The notes below the pieces were generated by a model that searched no databases, was not told the origin of the DNA, and saw only the letters and a list, made by a program, of their open reading frames with translations. This document shows positions 12,042 through 23,489 of a stretch of 64,000 nt of DNA, in pieces. The DNA comes from Cryptomeria japonica (Eukaryota; Streptophyta; Pinopsida; Cupressales; Cupressaceae). The position numbers and the translations under genes are program-made. Positions within the stretch are counted from its first letter, which is position 1, and each line of letters opens with the position of its first letter. The stretch covers positions 210,754,744 to 210,818,743 of the forward strand of contig NC_081411.1 of NCBI RefSeq assembly GCF_030272615.1, given 5' to 3'.

Positions 12042-12075
12042 CCCTGAACTCATCTGTATAAACCCCCTTTTAATA

Positions 12076-12590
12076 AAAATTAAGACATGATTATTTTTTA
12101 TAGTTTACCAAAAACCAAATATTCTCTTTCTTAATATATTGCTTTTTTTAAAACATTATATTATAAAGTTAATTTTTACGATTTCTTAAAAAGTTTTGTA
12201 TTTTTAAAATTAGATGATTTGTACATCAATGAATTTTTAAAGGCCTATAACTAAAATAATAGTTAAAATGCCGCTGAAATTTTATTGTATAAATTTTGTA
12301 CTTGACGGTAGGAATATAAGTCCAATAATTTAAATATTAAAGAAAGAAGAGTTGATTTAAATATTATTTTTAAATCTTAAATTTTGTATTTAATTTAGGT
12401 AAAAAACTAACATACACGTTGAACACTTTTAAATTTTTTTATTATAATGTTTATTTAGTTTTCATGTATAATTTGATTTTTTACTTGTTATTAACTTTAA
12501 AAATTTGTTTTACATTTTATTTATTAATGTAATAAATTTATTATTTATAAATATCATTTAATTATTAATTTTTAATATTTTCTTTTATAT
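12076..12590. repeat. AT-rich dispersed host repeat
   Basis: No gene seen. 12076-12360 matches 15200-15440 closely, and 12364-12590 matches 21905-22140. Related stretches lie near 36600, 37800, 48660 and 61500. Confidence 0.75.
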
Positions 12591-14566
12591 TAGAAGTCGA
12601 GAGTAAATAGAGAGTACAAGGAGGTCAGGCCTCACAACAAAAAAGCTGTCACTGACTTAGGACAACATTAAAAAGAAAGTGAGTGTAATTGATCATGTAC
12701 AACTGCACAGTATAGTATGTCCATAGAAACGTCTGAAAATAACCGTAAAAGAAAAAAGGAGCCAAAAGAGAACACAACAGTGCAGGATATCATCATGGGC
12801 TCCAACCCATGTTGTCCACCCACATGAGCCTTCCATCCACACAATGTTCTTACAGTTCTAAAACTTAGCAAGTATCTCGACCTGGTCAAAATAAGGCTCC
12901 TTGTTATCCTTGATCTCAATGGTCAGCATCTTGAGGGCCTCTTCTAACGAAGATAGGTTCTCCGCATTTTGTCTCCACTCATAGCCATATTTCATCTCAC
13001 AGATGAACATAGTAGCATGCCCATCTCTGAGAAACCTTAGGAGCTTGTTCCTTTCCAAGTTCATATTAATGGAAACCTGCACAACGATGTTTAAAAAGGT
13101 GAGTCGTCAAAAAGACTCAGTAAGGGCCCTGGCTTGGCCTTCAAACCTATCTTCATTCCTTTTCTTCTATATATACCAAAGAATGTTAGCAGAAAGACTA
13201 AACCAAAAGATATTAGCATCCTTCTTAAGCCCCTAAATATAACTAGAAATGATTTCCATAATGTTCACAAGACCAGGAATAGAGAAACCAAACATTAACT
13301 AGATCTCCTTAGCAATATAGCAGTAAAAAGGAATATGCCTTCCAATTTCAAACAATTTAGATATAGAACACAAATCAGCATTATATAGATCCTTTCTAAA
13401 AGGAATCATGTCAAGCATCATGAGCCATTTAAAGAATTTAATTTTGGGAGCAACCAGACTTTTCCAGAGCCTGTTAAAAATTTTCTAAGTTCTCTTTTGA
13501 GCAAAGGGAGGTTATACTTAGTACTAAGTTCTTCCCAGTTGATAAGAGTGTCATGTACTAAGTTATTCCCTTTGCCATCAGACCACCAGAATCATCTAAC
13601 AACCTTCTGAATTTCAAGAATTTGATAGTTACTAAACATCCAAGCAAAGGAATAGTAGATATTGTAGGAGGAAAGGATTTCCTTGCAAACTTGGACCCTG
13701 TTAGCTAAGGAAAGGAACATGTTGTTCCACTTATTAAGTTTCTTATCAATTTTCTCCCTAACCCATAACCACATATCCTTAAGGGAGGGAGAAATGGAGA
13801 ATGGTATACCAAGATACTTGTCAATTTTGTTGGGGCCACCCCATTGGTAGCCATACTATCTAAGCCAGTCAGGAGGGTGTTCTTTCCACCCCAAGAAAGT
13901 CGACCTGGACTAGGAGATCTGGGTCCCAAAGATCTCACCAAATATCTTGATTTTTTTGTTGAGATTTTCCAAGTTCTGATTAGTGAGCTCAAGGAATAGA
14001 GCCATATCATCGGCAAATTGAATATTCAGTAGGTCGTTATCACGAGGAAGCCTAACCCCTTTCACATTAGCAGAGAGGGAATTATCCCTTAGGAGGTAGA
14101 AGAGAGCATCAAAGGCAATGACAAAAAGAGCAGGGGCGAGGGGGCCCCCATGTCTAATAGAACAAGACAACATTATGGTGGAGGAGAGGGTGCCATTAAC
14201 TTCAATATGGGTAGAGGCATCCTTGAGGAGGACCTTAACATAATTACAGAACTCCCTAGGGAAGCCAAAAGGTTCAAGCATCATGATAATAAAGTCCCAT
14301 TCAACCCTATCATAGGCTTTCTCAAAGTCAAGAGGAAACATAGCACTATCTTGTCCAGACACCTTAGACCATTCCATAGCCTCCCAGCTAGTGATCACAT
14401 TTTCAAGGATATATCTACCTTTAATGAAACTGGTTTGGGTAGGGAAAATGAACTTAGGAAGAATTTTCTCAAGGTGGATGACCAAAATTTTAGCTAATAT
14501 CTTATAGGACACATTAAGGAGGGTAATGGGTCTCCAATTTTTAATAAGGGCTTTATCACCACGTGC
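12591..14566 (-). mobile_element. LINE D: truncated L1-type element without RNase H
   Basis: Minus-strand element whose 3' end (12591-12660) carries the GAGGCCTGACCTC hairpin variant and an A-rich end. The 5' end is cut inside reverse transcriptase near 14566, where host repeat sequence shared with 48195-48220 (gtgtagttgacaatgtg) begins. It is in opposite orientation to LINE C, with 0.5 kb of AT-rich repeat between their 3' ends. Confidence 0.85.
12668..14566 (-). pseudogene. LINE D ORF2 remnant (RT to C-terminus)
   Basis: RT palm at 14566-13910 with the ALIKNWRPITLLNVSYKILA, FIKGRYILENVITSWEAMEW and LDFEKAYDRVEWDF segments, SIRHGGPLAPALF (Gln-Gly of the usual RQG is changed to His-Gly) and QFADDMALF. 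The thumb is at 13774-13592. The connection is largely deleted. A zinc-binding stretch with several stops (about 13470-13090) follows, then the C-terminal MNLERNKLLRFLRDGHATMF segment (13082-12858) and a frameshifted end. More decayed than LINE C or E. Confidence 0.85.
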
Positions 14567-15710
14567 AAGTGTAGTTGACAATGTGCAATTTATTTTTGCC
14601 TTTCTTAAATGTACTTTGCAAAAAAACACTATAGTAAAAGTTTCAAAAATTTGTATGAAAGGAAATTCTTTATAGTTTAAATATTATGTTTCTAGGATTA
14701 TTTTCTTTAACAAATTATATTTAAATATAACATATTTTATGTTTAGAAATGGTTTAGTTTTAATTAGTTATATTTTGGTTAGAACTTTCTTAATGATTCT
14801 TATCAAGAAAGCCATCAATTTTGTTCGCCTTATAGTTTATTTAAACATGTTTATATTAATCATATATTAATAGTATTATAAAAATGCCTTGAGAGTAAGA
14901 CCAACAACTCAACAACTTAAACATCACAACATGCTAAGAAAATCTTAAGTTAAGTTAAACTAAGAATTTCAGATTTGAAATGATTTTCTTGAAAAAAAAC
15001 CATAATGTTTTATGTCAATATTTAATTAAAATACTATAATATTGTGAAACAAAATTAATTATTAATTTGAAATAATGTTTAAATTTTTATTTTTTAAGAG
15101 TTAGGCAACTTGTATATTAGCAAATAAAAAAATAGAAAAATATTATTTTACAATCTAAAAATAGTTATAATTATTTTAAAAGTTGAATAAATTTATTTTA
15201 AAATTAAGACATGATTATTTTTATATTTTACCAAAAATTAAGACATGATTATTTTTATGATTTCTTAAAAAACTTTATATTTTTAAAATTAGATGATTTG
15301 TACATCAGTGAAGTTTTAAAGTCCTATAACTAAAATAATATTTTAAATGCTGCCGAAATTTTATTGTATAAATTTTGTACTTGCGGTAGGAATATAAGCT
15401 CAATAATTTAAATATTAAAGACAAAAGAGTTGATTAAAAAGATCAAAAAATCAGAAAAGATACAAGATGTGTGTTATGAAAACTATAAATTTTTCAATAG
15501 ATAAAGAAATAATAATCTATTAAAATAAAATAAAACTTAAAATAATTTAGTACTAAAGTAATCTATTTAATTAAACTTAAAAGTGAATGTATGTTATTAA
15601 ATATACATATTTGAGAAATTTATATTAAAATATATTTTTTTAAAATATATATATTTAATTTTAACTTTTTTCTTAATAGAAGTTATAATTTGTTATGTTT
15701 ACCCAAAATG
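14567..15710. repeat. AT-rich dispersed host repeat
   Basis: No gene seen. The left edge matches the sequence downstream of the RING gene (48195 onward). 15040-15120 matches 37620-37700 and the two flanks of LINE B, including the gtgaaacaaaattaattattaat string that is the empty LINE B target. 15200-15440 repeats 12076-12360. Confidence 0.75.
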
Positions 15711-15720
15711 AAATTTTGGG
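15711..15720. repeat. Target-site duplication of LINE E, left copy
   Basis: aaattttggg is repeated at 21668-21677, just after the A-rich tail of LINE E. At least 10 bp. Confidence 0.7.
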
Positions 15721-15730
15721 AAGGAAATTT

Positions 15731-15791
15731 GATCTGATATAGTGAAAGTGCAAATTTTGGCAGATCTGATATAGCGAAAGTGCGAATTTTG
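15731..15791 (+). repeat. 32-bp tandem repeat in LINE E 5' leader
   Basis: gatctgatatag[tc]gaaagtgc[ag]aattttg begins at 15731 and again at 15763. It lies just upstream of the ORF1 ATG at 15792. Tandem monomers at LINE 5' ends can be promoter units in other lineages. That role here is inference. Confidence 0.7.
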
Positions 15792-17482
15792 ATGACTCCC
15801 GACATAATTAGTATGTCAGGTCACGATCTACCAGGGGATACCACTGGCATCATAGGATGCGTGGGATATTCCAATACTGGCAAGGTGGCAGGAAATAAAG
15901 ATGATGACTCAGCGACCGAACAAGTTACCAGGTGTGATCCGCCCTTAATCTCTAGCCCTAAATTTAATATACCGTTTAAATTTTTGGCTGCTTCAGTACC
16001 CTGTAGTATTAATTCATTTGCTACGAAATCAATCCAAAATGCTACAACAATGTGTCAAAACCGAGCCCAAACCCTGGCAATAAGCCGAGATCTTTTCTAG
16101 AGGTGGTTGCTAAATCTTCTCCTGCAATCGCTTCTGGTGCTCGATTCACCAAACCTATGCAAAATGTAGTCACAACAAATGGTAAGCATCCTGGGGACCC
16201 TTCTGCATTTCATGTTACTCCCAATCTTGAAATGTTGAATGAGATTATTAAGGAAAAAGAAAGGTTGAATAACACAGCCATTTTCTTCTCTGCGGTTGAA
16301 ATTGATAAAGTGCCTGCCAGAAAATTTTTAGACGACTGGTTTTATAATTATTAGAACTTAAAGCTTGGTTATCAAATCTCGTTTTGTAGGCAGATTCAGA
16401 AAGGATTATTTGTTGTATTTTTTGTCAATAACGATTCTCAACAGGCTGTGCTAAAAAAAGAGTACTGGACGATCGACAACACCACTTTCAGGGCTCTGGC
16501 TTGGAATGCAGAGGCTAACCTTGATGAGGTGGTTGCTCTTTCGGCTCCAATATGGGTCCTCATAAAACAAATTCCTCCTTTCTTATGGCATTTTATACCT
16601 CAGCTAGTTGAACCTCTAGGGAAATTCCTAAGAATGGATGATTCTGCTCGGTTAGTCCCACATTTAGATGCAAGGGTTCTTATTGCTCTGAAACCTGGTC
16701 AGGATCTACCCAAATAAATTAACATATCCATTGTTAATGAGCAAATTTCCTATCCTATTGAAACCCTAGGTGGTTTGAATGCATGCTTTTTATGTAGGAA
16801 AGAAGGGCATCTTAGGAAAGATTGCCCGATTATCAAAAATAAAAATCAAAAAGTTATTAACCCTTTTAACCTCCCCATTTCTAACCAGCCAATTCCGCCT
16901 TCCTCTGCTAAAACTAATCCTGTGTCTTCCCTAAATGCTCCCTCTCAATCTTTCCCCTCTCCGATACAAACAACGGTCTCTCAAAATGTGTCATTTACCA
17001 GCATTGTGGATACAGATGGTTTTCAAACTGTTACAAAAAAAAGGAAGAATCGGTCAAGCAAAAAGGACTCGGCCCCTAATATGCTTCTTATATCCCCTCC
17101 TTCAGCAACTAATATGATTACTAATGATGTTGCCAAACCCTCTGCCTCCCCTCTGACTATTCCTAAAGCTCCCACCAAACACACTTCCTCAAAAAAGAAC
17201 CCCCTTGTGAAATATTTTAAAGAGATTACGGATGATTTCATAGTTGAAGTCATTCTGGCAACCCCTGTTGCTAATAATCAGTTTTCGGAGTTGGAGGCTT
17301 CCTCCCCTGTTCTATCAGATAATGAGGACATCCTCACTACTAGAAGGAAAGGAAGACCTCCAGGATCCAAGAATAAAAACAAGAACAGTAAAAAGCAAAA
17401 TCAAACAGACTCTGAAGATGTTTCTCCTATGGAGGACATTGTGGGTGCTGAGGCATCTAATGCTCTAATCATGTCACAATGA
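15792..17482 (+). pseudogene. LINE E ORF1, DUF4283/CCHC RNA-binding protein
   Basis: Typical plant L1 ORF1. An N-terminal region (15792 to about 16050) is followed by a frameshift and a second frame from 16052. The DUF4283 region runs about 16270-16710 (NTAIFFSAVEIDKVPARKFL, FVVFFVNNDSQQAVL, APIWVLIKQIPPFLWHF). The zinc knuckle CFLCRKEGHLRKDC (C-x2-C-x4-H-x4-C) is at about 16781. A Ser/Pro/Lys-rich C-terminus includes a RRKGRPPGSKNKNKN stretch resembling an AT-hook. In-frame stops are TAG at about 16352 and TAA at about 16715. Its stop overlaps the ORF2 start as ATGA. Confidence 0.82.
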
Positions 17483-20400
17483 ATTGTGTTTCTTGGAACA
17501 TTAGAGGGCTGGAATGTCCTGATAGAAAGTTTATTATCAAGGATTTTATCAAGTCTCAAACTAATATTGATATGATTATGCTGCAAGAAATTAAATCTAC
17601 TGGATTCAATCTTGAATCCAATCTTAATTTTATTTGGAGAGATGCTATCAAATTCTCCACTAATCACCCTCAGGGTAGGGGTGGTGTGGCGATTCTTCTC
17701 AACCCCAAATGGAGACCTAAGATTAAAAGTTTCGGCTTTTCTCCTTGTAATAGAGCTATTTGGTTAATCTTTAATCATAATGATATGGAATTTGGTGTTT
17801 GTTCTATTTATGCTGCCAATGATTATATGGAAAGAAGCTCATTTTGGACTTGGCTCACCTCGCTTCCTAACATTCCTTGGATGTTTGGAGGTGACTTCAA
17901 TATGGTTGAGAATCAAGAAGATAAAATGGGAGGTCTGCCTTTTTCTTGGAAAGATCAGGAAAGACTTACCTGGAACAACTTTAAAAGAGCTAAATCCCTT
18001 TTTGATCCTTTAAGGGGAAACAAGAATAATAACCTTGGCCTTTGGTTTACTTGGTGTAATTTTCAGAAAGGTCAACACAGAATCTACTCTAGGCTTGATA
18101 GATTCTATCTTAATAGCAATTTCTTTTCTGTGATACCTGATAAAAATAATAAATTGGTGCTTGTCTCCCCTACCACCCTTTCGGATCACCACCCTATCTC
18201 TATATCTATTAATCTCGGTTGCTCACGTAATTCTAGTAATCATTCTGACCATAAATTCATTCTTAATGCTAGCCTTCTTGAGGTTAATGACATTCTTGCT
18301 GCAATCTCCATTATTAGACTCATCAATGAGTCCCATTTTCCCTCTCTATCCTATATCCATTGGTGGAATCTTCATGTCTCTGCTTGGCAGAATTTTTTAA
18401 AAACTATTGGCCAAAAGAAGGCCAAAGATTATAGGTTTAAAGAATCTTGGCTTAATAATAATCTTTATAATGCTGAGAATGATATCCAAAATAATCCGGA
18501 TGATCCTTATCTCTGTCACCAGCTTGCCCATGCTAAAAATGCTCTCAGAAATCATCAACATTATAAAGCTCTTGGTGCGAAAATTTGTTCAAGAGCCCAT
18601 TGGCTTCAATATGGAGATAGAGGAAGTAAATTTTTCTTTAATCTTATTAGACATAAGCAAGCTAAAGAGTCTATAGATAAATTGCTTATTAACAATCACT
18701 TGACTATGGACATAGAGATTATAAAGAATGAATTTGTTGAATTTTATAAAAATCTTTTTACTTCAAAGGATACTCAGGAGGCTAGGGCCCTTAGAGACCA
18801 ATGTAAGAATCTCATTCCTAATAAGATCTCGGCTGAGGATGCTTCTAATCTTGAGCAGCCCTTGTCTCTAGAGGAAATTGAGAAATCCATCAATTCCCTT
18901 AATAATGATAGAGCTCCCGGACCTGACGGGCTGCCTACTGAATTCTACAAGGCCAACATCAAATGGATTAGCAAAGTCTTAATTAATATTTATAATGAAG
19001 CCATTGATACCAGAACCCTGGGTAGGGACATTAATTCTGGTATCATTAAGCTTATCCCTAAGGAGGGTGATAAATCCCTTATTAAAAACTGGAGGCCTAT
19101 AACTCTCTTAAATGTTTCTTATAAAATTTTGGCTAAGATTATGTCAAACAGGCTCGAGGCCATTCTCCCCAAATTTGTTTGTCCTACCCAAACTGGATTT
19201 GTGAAGGGCAGATATATTTTAGAGAATCTTGTTACCAGCTGGGAAGCTCTTAACTGGGCTAAGCACTCTAATCAAAAGGTTGCTATGTTCTTGCTGGATT
19301 TTGAAAAGGCTTATGATAGAATTGAATGGAGCTTTATTAATATGATGCTCCAGGCCTTTGGTTTCCCATCCTTCTTTTGTGGCATTGTGAATATGTTTCT
19401 CAAGGATGCTCATGCTCAAATTGATGTTAATGGTTCCCTGTCTACTTCTTTCCCTGTCTACTTCTTTCCCTTTGGGAAGATCGATTAGACAAGGGTGTCC
19501 TCTTGCTCCCGCCCTTTTTGTTGTTGCTTCTGAAGCTCTTTTTTATATTCTTAGAGACAACACTTTATCCCCAGCTGTTAAAGATGTCATTCTTCCTAAT
19601 AATAAAGAGATTATTAACTGTCAGTTTGCCGATGATACTTCTCTGTTTCATGAAACCTCTGAAGACAATTTTGTTGCTATGATTAATAAACTTCATTTCT
19701 TCTGTAAAATTTCAGGAGCTAGATTGTCTCATGCCAAATCTATTTGTCTTGGTTGGGATGATCAACCTCCTAATTGGTTTAATAAATTTGATTTCCAATG
19801 GGGTGGGCCCTCTAAAATTGTCAGATATTTGGGTATCCCCTTTTCTGTTGACCCCTCTTTGAAAGACATGTGGGCTTGGGCTAAGGATAAGATCCATAAT
19901 AAACTAAACAAGTGGCACAATAGGTCTCTATCTTTTGCTGGAAGGATCCAAGTCTACCAAAATATTTTGTCCTCTTACAACATTTATTATGCCTCTGCTT
20001 GGATGTTTAATGACTATCAAGTTATGGACATCCAGAAGGCTATATGAAATTATCTTTGGTCTGATGGGAAGGGAAATAAAAAGATGCATTCTATCAATTG
20101 GAAGTGGTGTCATGTTGATAAGCTCCTTGGGGGCCTGGGTTTGAAAGACCTGAGACTTAGCGGTCTTGCTTTGGCCTCCAAATGGATCTTTCATGCCTTG
20201 GAGGGAGATAAGCCTTGGAAAGTTTTGATTCATAACAATATTGAGAGGGGATATCCTAAAAGTGCCAAATTCTGGAAAAATCTTCCTCTCACTGATCTCA
20301 TTTGTGGTGAATTTCCTATTACTGTTCAAGGCTCAGCGGTCTTTAAATCCATCTGGAAAGCCTGGAACCATGTTAGGCAATTCATCACTAACAAAGATTT

Positions 20401-21529
20401 TTTTGATAATAAAACCCTCCACGGTGAAAGGTCCATTTGGTGGAACCTTAAGCTTGGTGATAAACCTCTTGCTCTTACCCAAGGGTGCTTGGCTAAGTAT
20501 TGGGCTAACCTTGGAATCAAGCAATTCATTGATATCTTTGAAATGGACAGACTTATCCTTTGGGATGATCTTAAGAATAAGTTTAAACTTCCTGATTCTC
20601 ATAAAAAGACTTATAGTATGATTGTTAAAGCTAGTAAAAACATTCATTTTCTGTGTCATGTGGACTCTAATAGTTATTTAAAGATAAAATGGCCTGATGG
20701 TATTATCATTTCTAAGCTTAAGGCTAAGAATATTTATTCTGTTTTAAATTATAATGTTGATGTTATCAATCATGTTAACAATATTTGGAATACTGATTTG
20801 GATATTTCTTCTTGGAAAAAGTATTTTGATTATCTTTGGAAAAGCTCCATTGATCCTAAAATTAAATGTTTTAAATGGTTACTTATTCTTAATAAGCTTC
20901 TTGTTAGGAGCTCTTTCTCTGATGTTAACTATTGCACCATTTGCAGAACCCCGAAAATGGGAAATCATATTTTTTTTGAGTGTAGTTTTTCTAAAGAGGT
21001 TTGGTTAATGTTCGGTATTTCTATCCCTTCTAATTTCAATTTCTTTGAAGTTATTACTGGGTTTATCTCTAATGCTAAAAAAGATGTTAACATGTTTTGG
21101 GATATTACCTCATCTAGCATTTTATGGCAAATTTGGAAGTGCAGAAATGAAGAAAGGTTTCAAAATATCCCCAAAATGCTTACTGAGTCTTTTCGAAGTC
21201 TCACATATTTTAAAATTTTTTCGCAGATTCAGATCACCATGAAAATCAACAAGGCTGAATTCAAAAGGCTACTCAAGGACGGTCATGCTACCTTTTTTGC
21301 CAATGACGTTAAGAATGGATATTTCTGGAGGTTGCATTTGGATAATATACATGATTTCAATCAAACTTTCAGCAGAATTAGAAAGGAGATTAAAAGAAGA
21401 CCTCACAATGCTACTAATGAGTCGGTTTACATGCTGAAACAAATTCAAGATCAGAAAAGCATGGTGTGGATGGATGGCGCTATGGGTTGGCTGGCTTGGG
21501 TGGACACCTGGGATGATGTGCTTTACTAG
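17479..21529 (+). pseudogene. LINE E ORF2, endonuclease-reverse transcriptase
   Basis: The first 669 codons are open. Endonuclease (residues 1-240) keeps CVSWNIRG (Asn), LQEIK (Glu), SIYAAND, GGDFNM and SDHHP (Asp-His), so all catalytic positions are present. RT follows with DRAPGPDGLPTEFY, FVKGRYILENLVTSWE and LLDFEKAYDRIEW. A 16-bp duplication at 19441-19472 shifts the frame. The next frame (19406-20047) has RSIRQGCPLAPALF and QFADDTSLF (both Asp). A TGA at 20045-20047 replaces an Arg codon seen in LINE C. The remaining 480 codons cover thumb, connection, the zinc-binding stretch (YCTICRTPKMGNHIFFEC) and the end WMDGAMGWLAWVDTWDD. No RNase H. Confidence 0.92.
19441..19472 (+). repeat. 16-bp tandem duplication that breaks LINE E ORF2
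   Basis: tctacttctttccctg at 19441-19456 is repeated with one terminal mismatch at 19457-19472. The extra 16 bases shift ORF2 by one between the RT palm motifs. Confidence 0.95.
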
Positions 21530-21590
21530 TTGTTGTAATTTAAGTTATATATGTTGTTGGTTCATTGTAAATACTCTTTTTAGATGGTGT

Positions 21591-21603
21591 GAGGCTTAGC
21601 CTC
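21591..21603 (+). other. 3' hairpin of LINE E
   Basis: gaggc-tta-gcctc, a 5-bp stem with 3-base loop about 65 bases before the A-rich tail. Stem-loops at this position in plant L1 elements are thought to be recognised by the element's reverse transcriptase. Confidence 0.6.
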
Positions 21604-21677
21604 TATTCTCTGATACTCTGTGATCTCTTGTATTTTTGATCTCCTTATTCTTAATATAAAAATAAAAAAATTTTGGG

Positions 21678-22856
21678 TTGGATTATTTAGGCTGAAGTTG
21701 AACGGTCCATAACATAGCAAAAGCATGTAAGAGGATCATTGTATTTTGGGTTATTGGATTTTTTTGTCGTATTTTTTTGCTGAATTCAAACCTATTTTCG
21801 AATGCCTTGTCATTGTTTCCACTAGCTTGTCTTCCCCATTCACGTTTCCTAGAATTACTCATTGCCTCACGTGTATGAAGGTCTTTTTCCACCAAATTTT
21901 TTACTAATTATTATTTTTAAATATTAAATTTTGTATTTAATTTAAGTAAAAAACTAACATACACGTTGAATACTTTTTAATTTTTTTATTATAATATTTA
22001 TTTAGTTTTCACGTATAATTTGATTTTTTATTTATTATTAATTTTAAAAATTAGTTTTACATTTAATTTATCAATGTAATAAATTTATTATTTATAAATA
22101 TCGTTTAAATTATTATTTTTAATATTTACATTTTAATATATTTAAATTTTGTATTTAATTTTTTAATTTACATTTAAATTTTAAATTTATTTTAATAAAT
22201 TATTTATTAGTTTAATAAAATAATTTTAAGTCATTATTATTACTAATTATTATTTTTTTAATATTATTAAATTTTGAAATACTTTAATTTTGAATTTAGA
22301 TTTAAGTTTGAAATTTATTTTAATGATTTTTGTTCTTTTTTATGGAACTACAAATAATAATTAAATGCTATTAGAATTGATTTAATCACATTCTTATTCT
22401 CTTCCTTTCTCTTTGTCTCTTGTATTTTGCAAGTAAGTTATCCCAATTGAACTAGATCATGTGTTCCACCTAGGTAAGTAGTGGATTTCAAATTTCATTT
22501 AGATATATTATGTCAAGCACTAGAATAAATGGCCTTATCAAGATCAGTAATGTAGTCTTTTTCAACATTGATCAAACATGCTTACTTGTATTCTCATATT
22601 AACTATGATTTTTTTTTAAAAAGAGTGGTATGGATATAACATCAATAAATGATATCAATATCTTGATGAGTAGAAAATAATTAGTGACAAAAATTAGGTA
22701 AAAAATAAAATAGCGAAAAAAGACAAATGAATAATGATCCAATTACTTTAGACATAGTAATCATCTTGCACATCTCTTGTTAAACATGGATTGTCAATCT
22801 ATGTTGTCAGCTGATTCGTTTAATATAGTGAATTTTCCTCTTTCTATGGCACTCTT
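21678..22856. repeat. AT-rich region with dispersed repeat segment
   Basis: 21905-22140 matches 12364-12590. 21678-21904 is less AT-rich and has no relative that I can see in the window. 22340-22850 holds nothing recognisable. Confidence 0.6.
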
Positions 22857-23214
22857 CATATCTCTTGTTTTCTATCTATATCTCTTTCTTTCCCAAGCTC
22901 CTTATCGCCCTCTTACTTCTCTATATCTCTTTCTATCCATATCTCTACCTCTAATTCCCTATCTCTATTCCTATCCCTTTCTATGATCTCTCTTTGTCTC
23001 TCCTCTCTACCTCTTTCAATCTATATCTTTCTCTACCTCTATTTCCCTATATTTATCTCTCCTTATCTCTCCATCTCATTCCCTACCCCTCTCTATCTAT
23101 TTTCATATCCCTCTCTATCTCTCTATGTCACCATCTATCTCTCTATGTTACCCTCTATCCATATTTCTTTGTCCCTCCCTCTCCCTCTCCCTCTCTCTCC
23201 CTCTTTATAGATTC

Positions 23215-23261
<47 letters not shown>

Positions 23262-23317
23262 TCTTATACATATTTATCTCTCTCTCTACCTATTTATCTC
23301 CCTCTCTCCCTTTTCTA

Positions 23318-23360
<43 letters not shown>

Positions 23361-23455
23361 TCATCCTCTTCCTATCTCTCCCTTTCTCTCCATCCCTCTC
23401 TCTATATCCCCCCTTCCATCTCTCCTCTATCTTCCTCTCTCCCTCTTTTTATGTT
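22857..23455. repeat. CT-rich pyrimidine tract with (CT)n cores
   Basis: Long (TC)n runs at about 23217-23260 and 23319-23358 in a pyrimidine-rich block, the opposite strand sense of the GA block at 1-640. Frames rich in Leu/Ser through it are artefacts. Confidence 0.9.
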
Positions 23456-23489
23456 GCAAATGAAGGTGTTACAAATGATTAATTAGAAG

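Larger units (their letters stand above)
9668..12075 (+). mobile_element. LINE C: 5'-truncated L1-type element without RNase H
   Basis: Starts abruptly inside the reverse transcriptase domain and runs to a 3' end with a gaggctctgcctc hairpin (12029-12041), a short T-rich stretch and an A-rich end (taataaaa) near 12071-12079. It is the same family type as LINE E and LINE D (same C-terminal WME/DG-x-GW ending, no RNase H). The flanks are two different parts of the host repeat and there is no convincing target-site duplication. Confidence 0.85.
15721..21667 (+). mobile_element. LINE E: nearly full-length L1-type element
   Basis: About 5.95 kb with a short 5' leader containing two 32-bp repeats, ORF1 (15792-17482), ORF2 (17479-21529), a 3' UTR with a gaggc-tta-gcctc hairpin (21591-21603) and an A-rich tail (21654-21670). 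Flanked by a duplication of at least 10 bp. ORF2 carries only one frameshift and one stop, fewer lesions than the other LINEs here, so it is probably the youngest. Confidence 0.88.

Noticed and set aside
9659-12083. Possible 8-bp target-site duplication (aaaattaa) of LINE C
   Set aside because: Low-complexity, and the two flanks come from different parts of the host repeat, so it is not convincing.
22777-23482. Several overlapping Leu/Ser/Pro-rich frames
   Set aside because: Generated by the CT-rich simple sequence in all frames. No domain.
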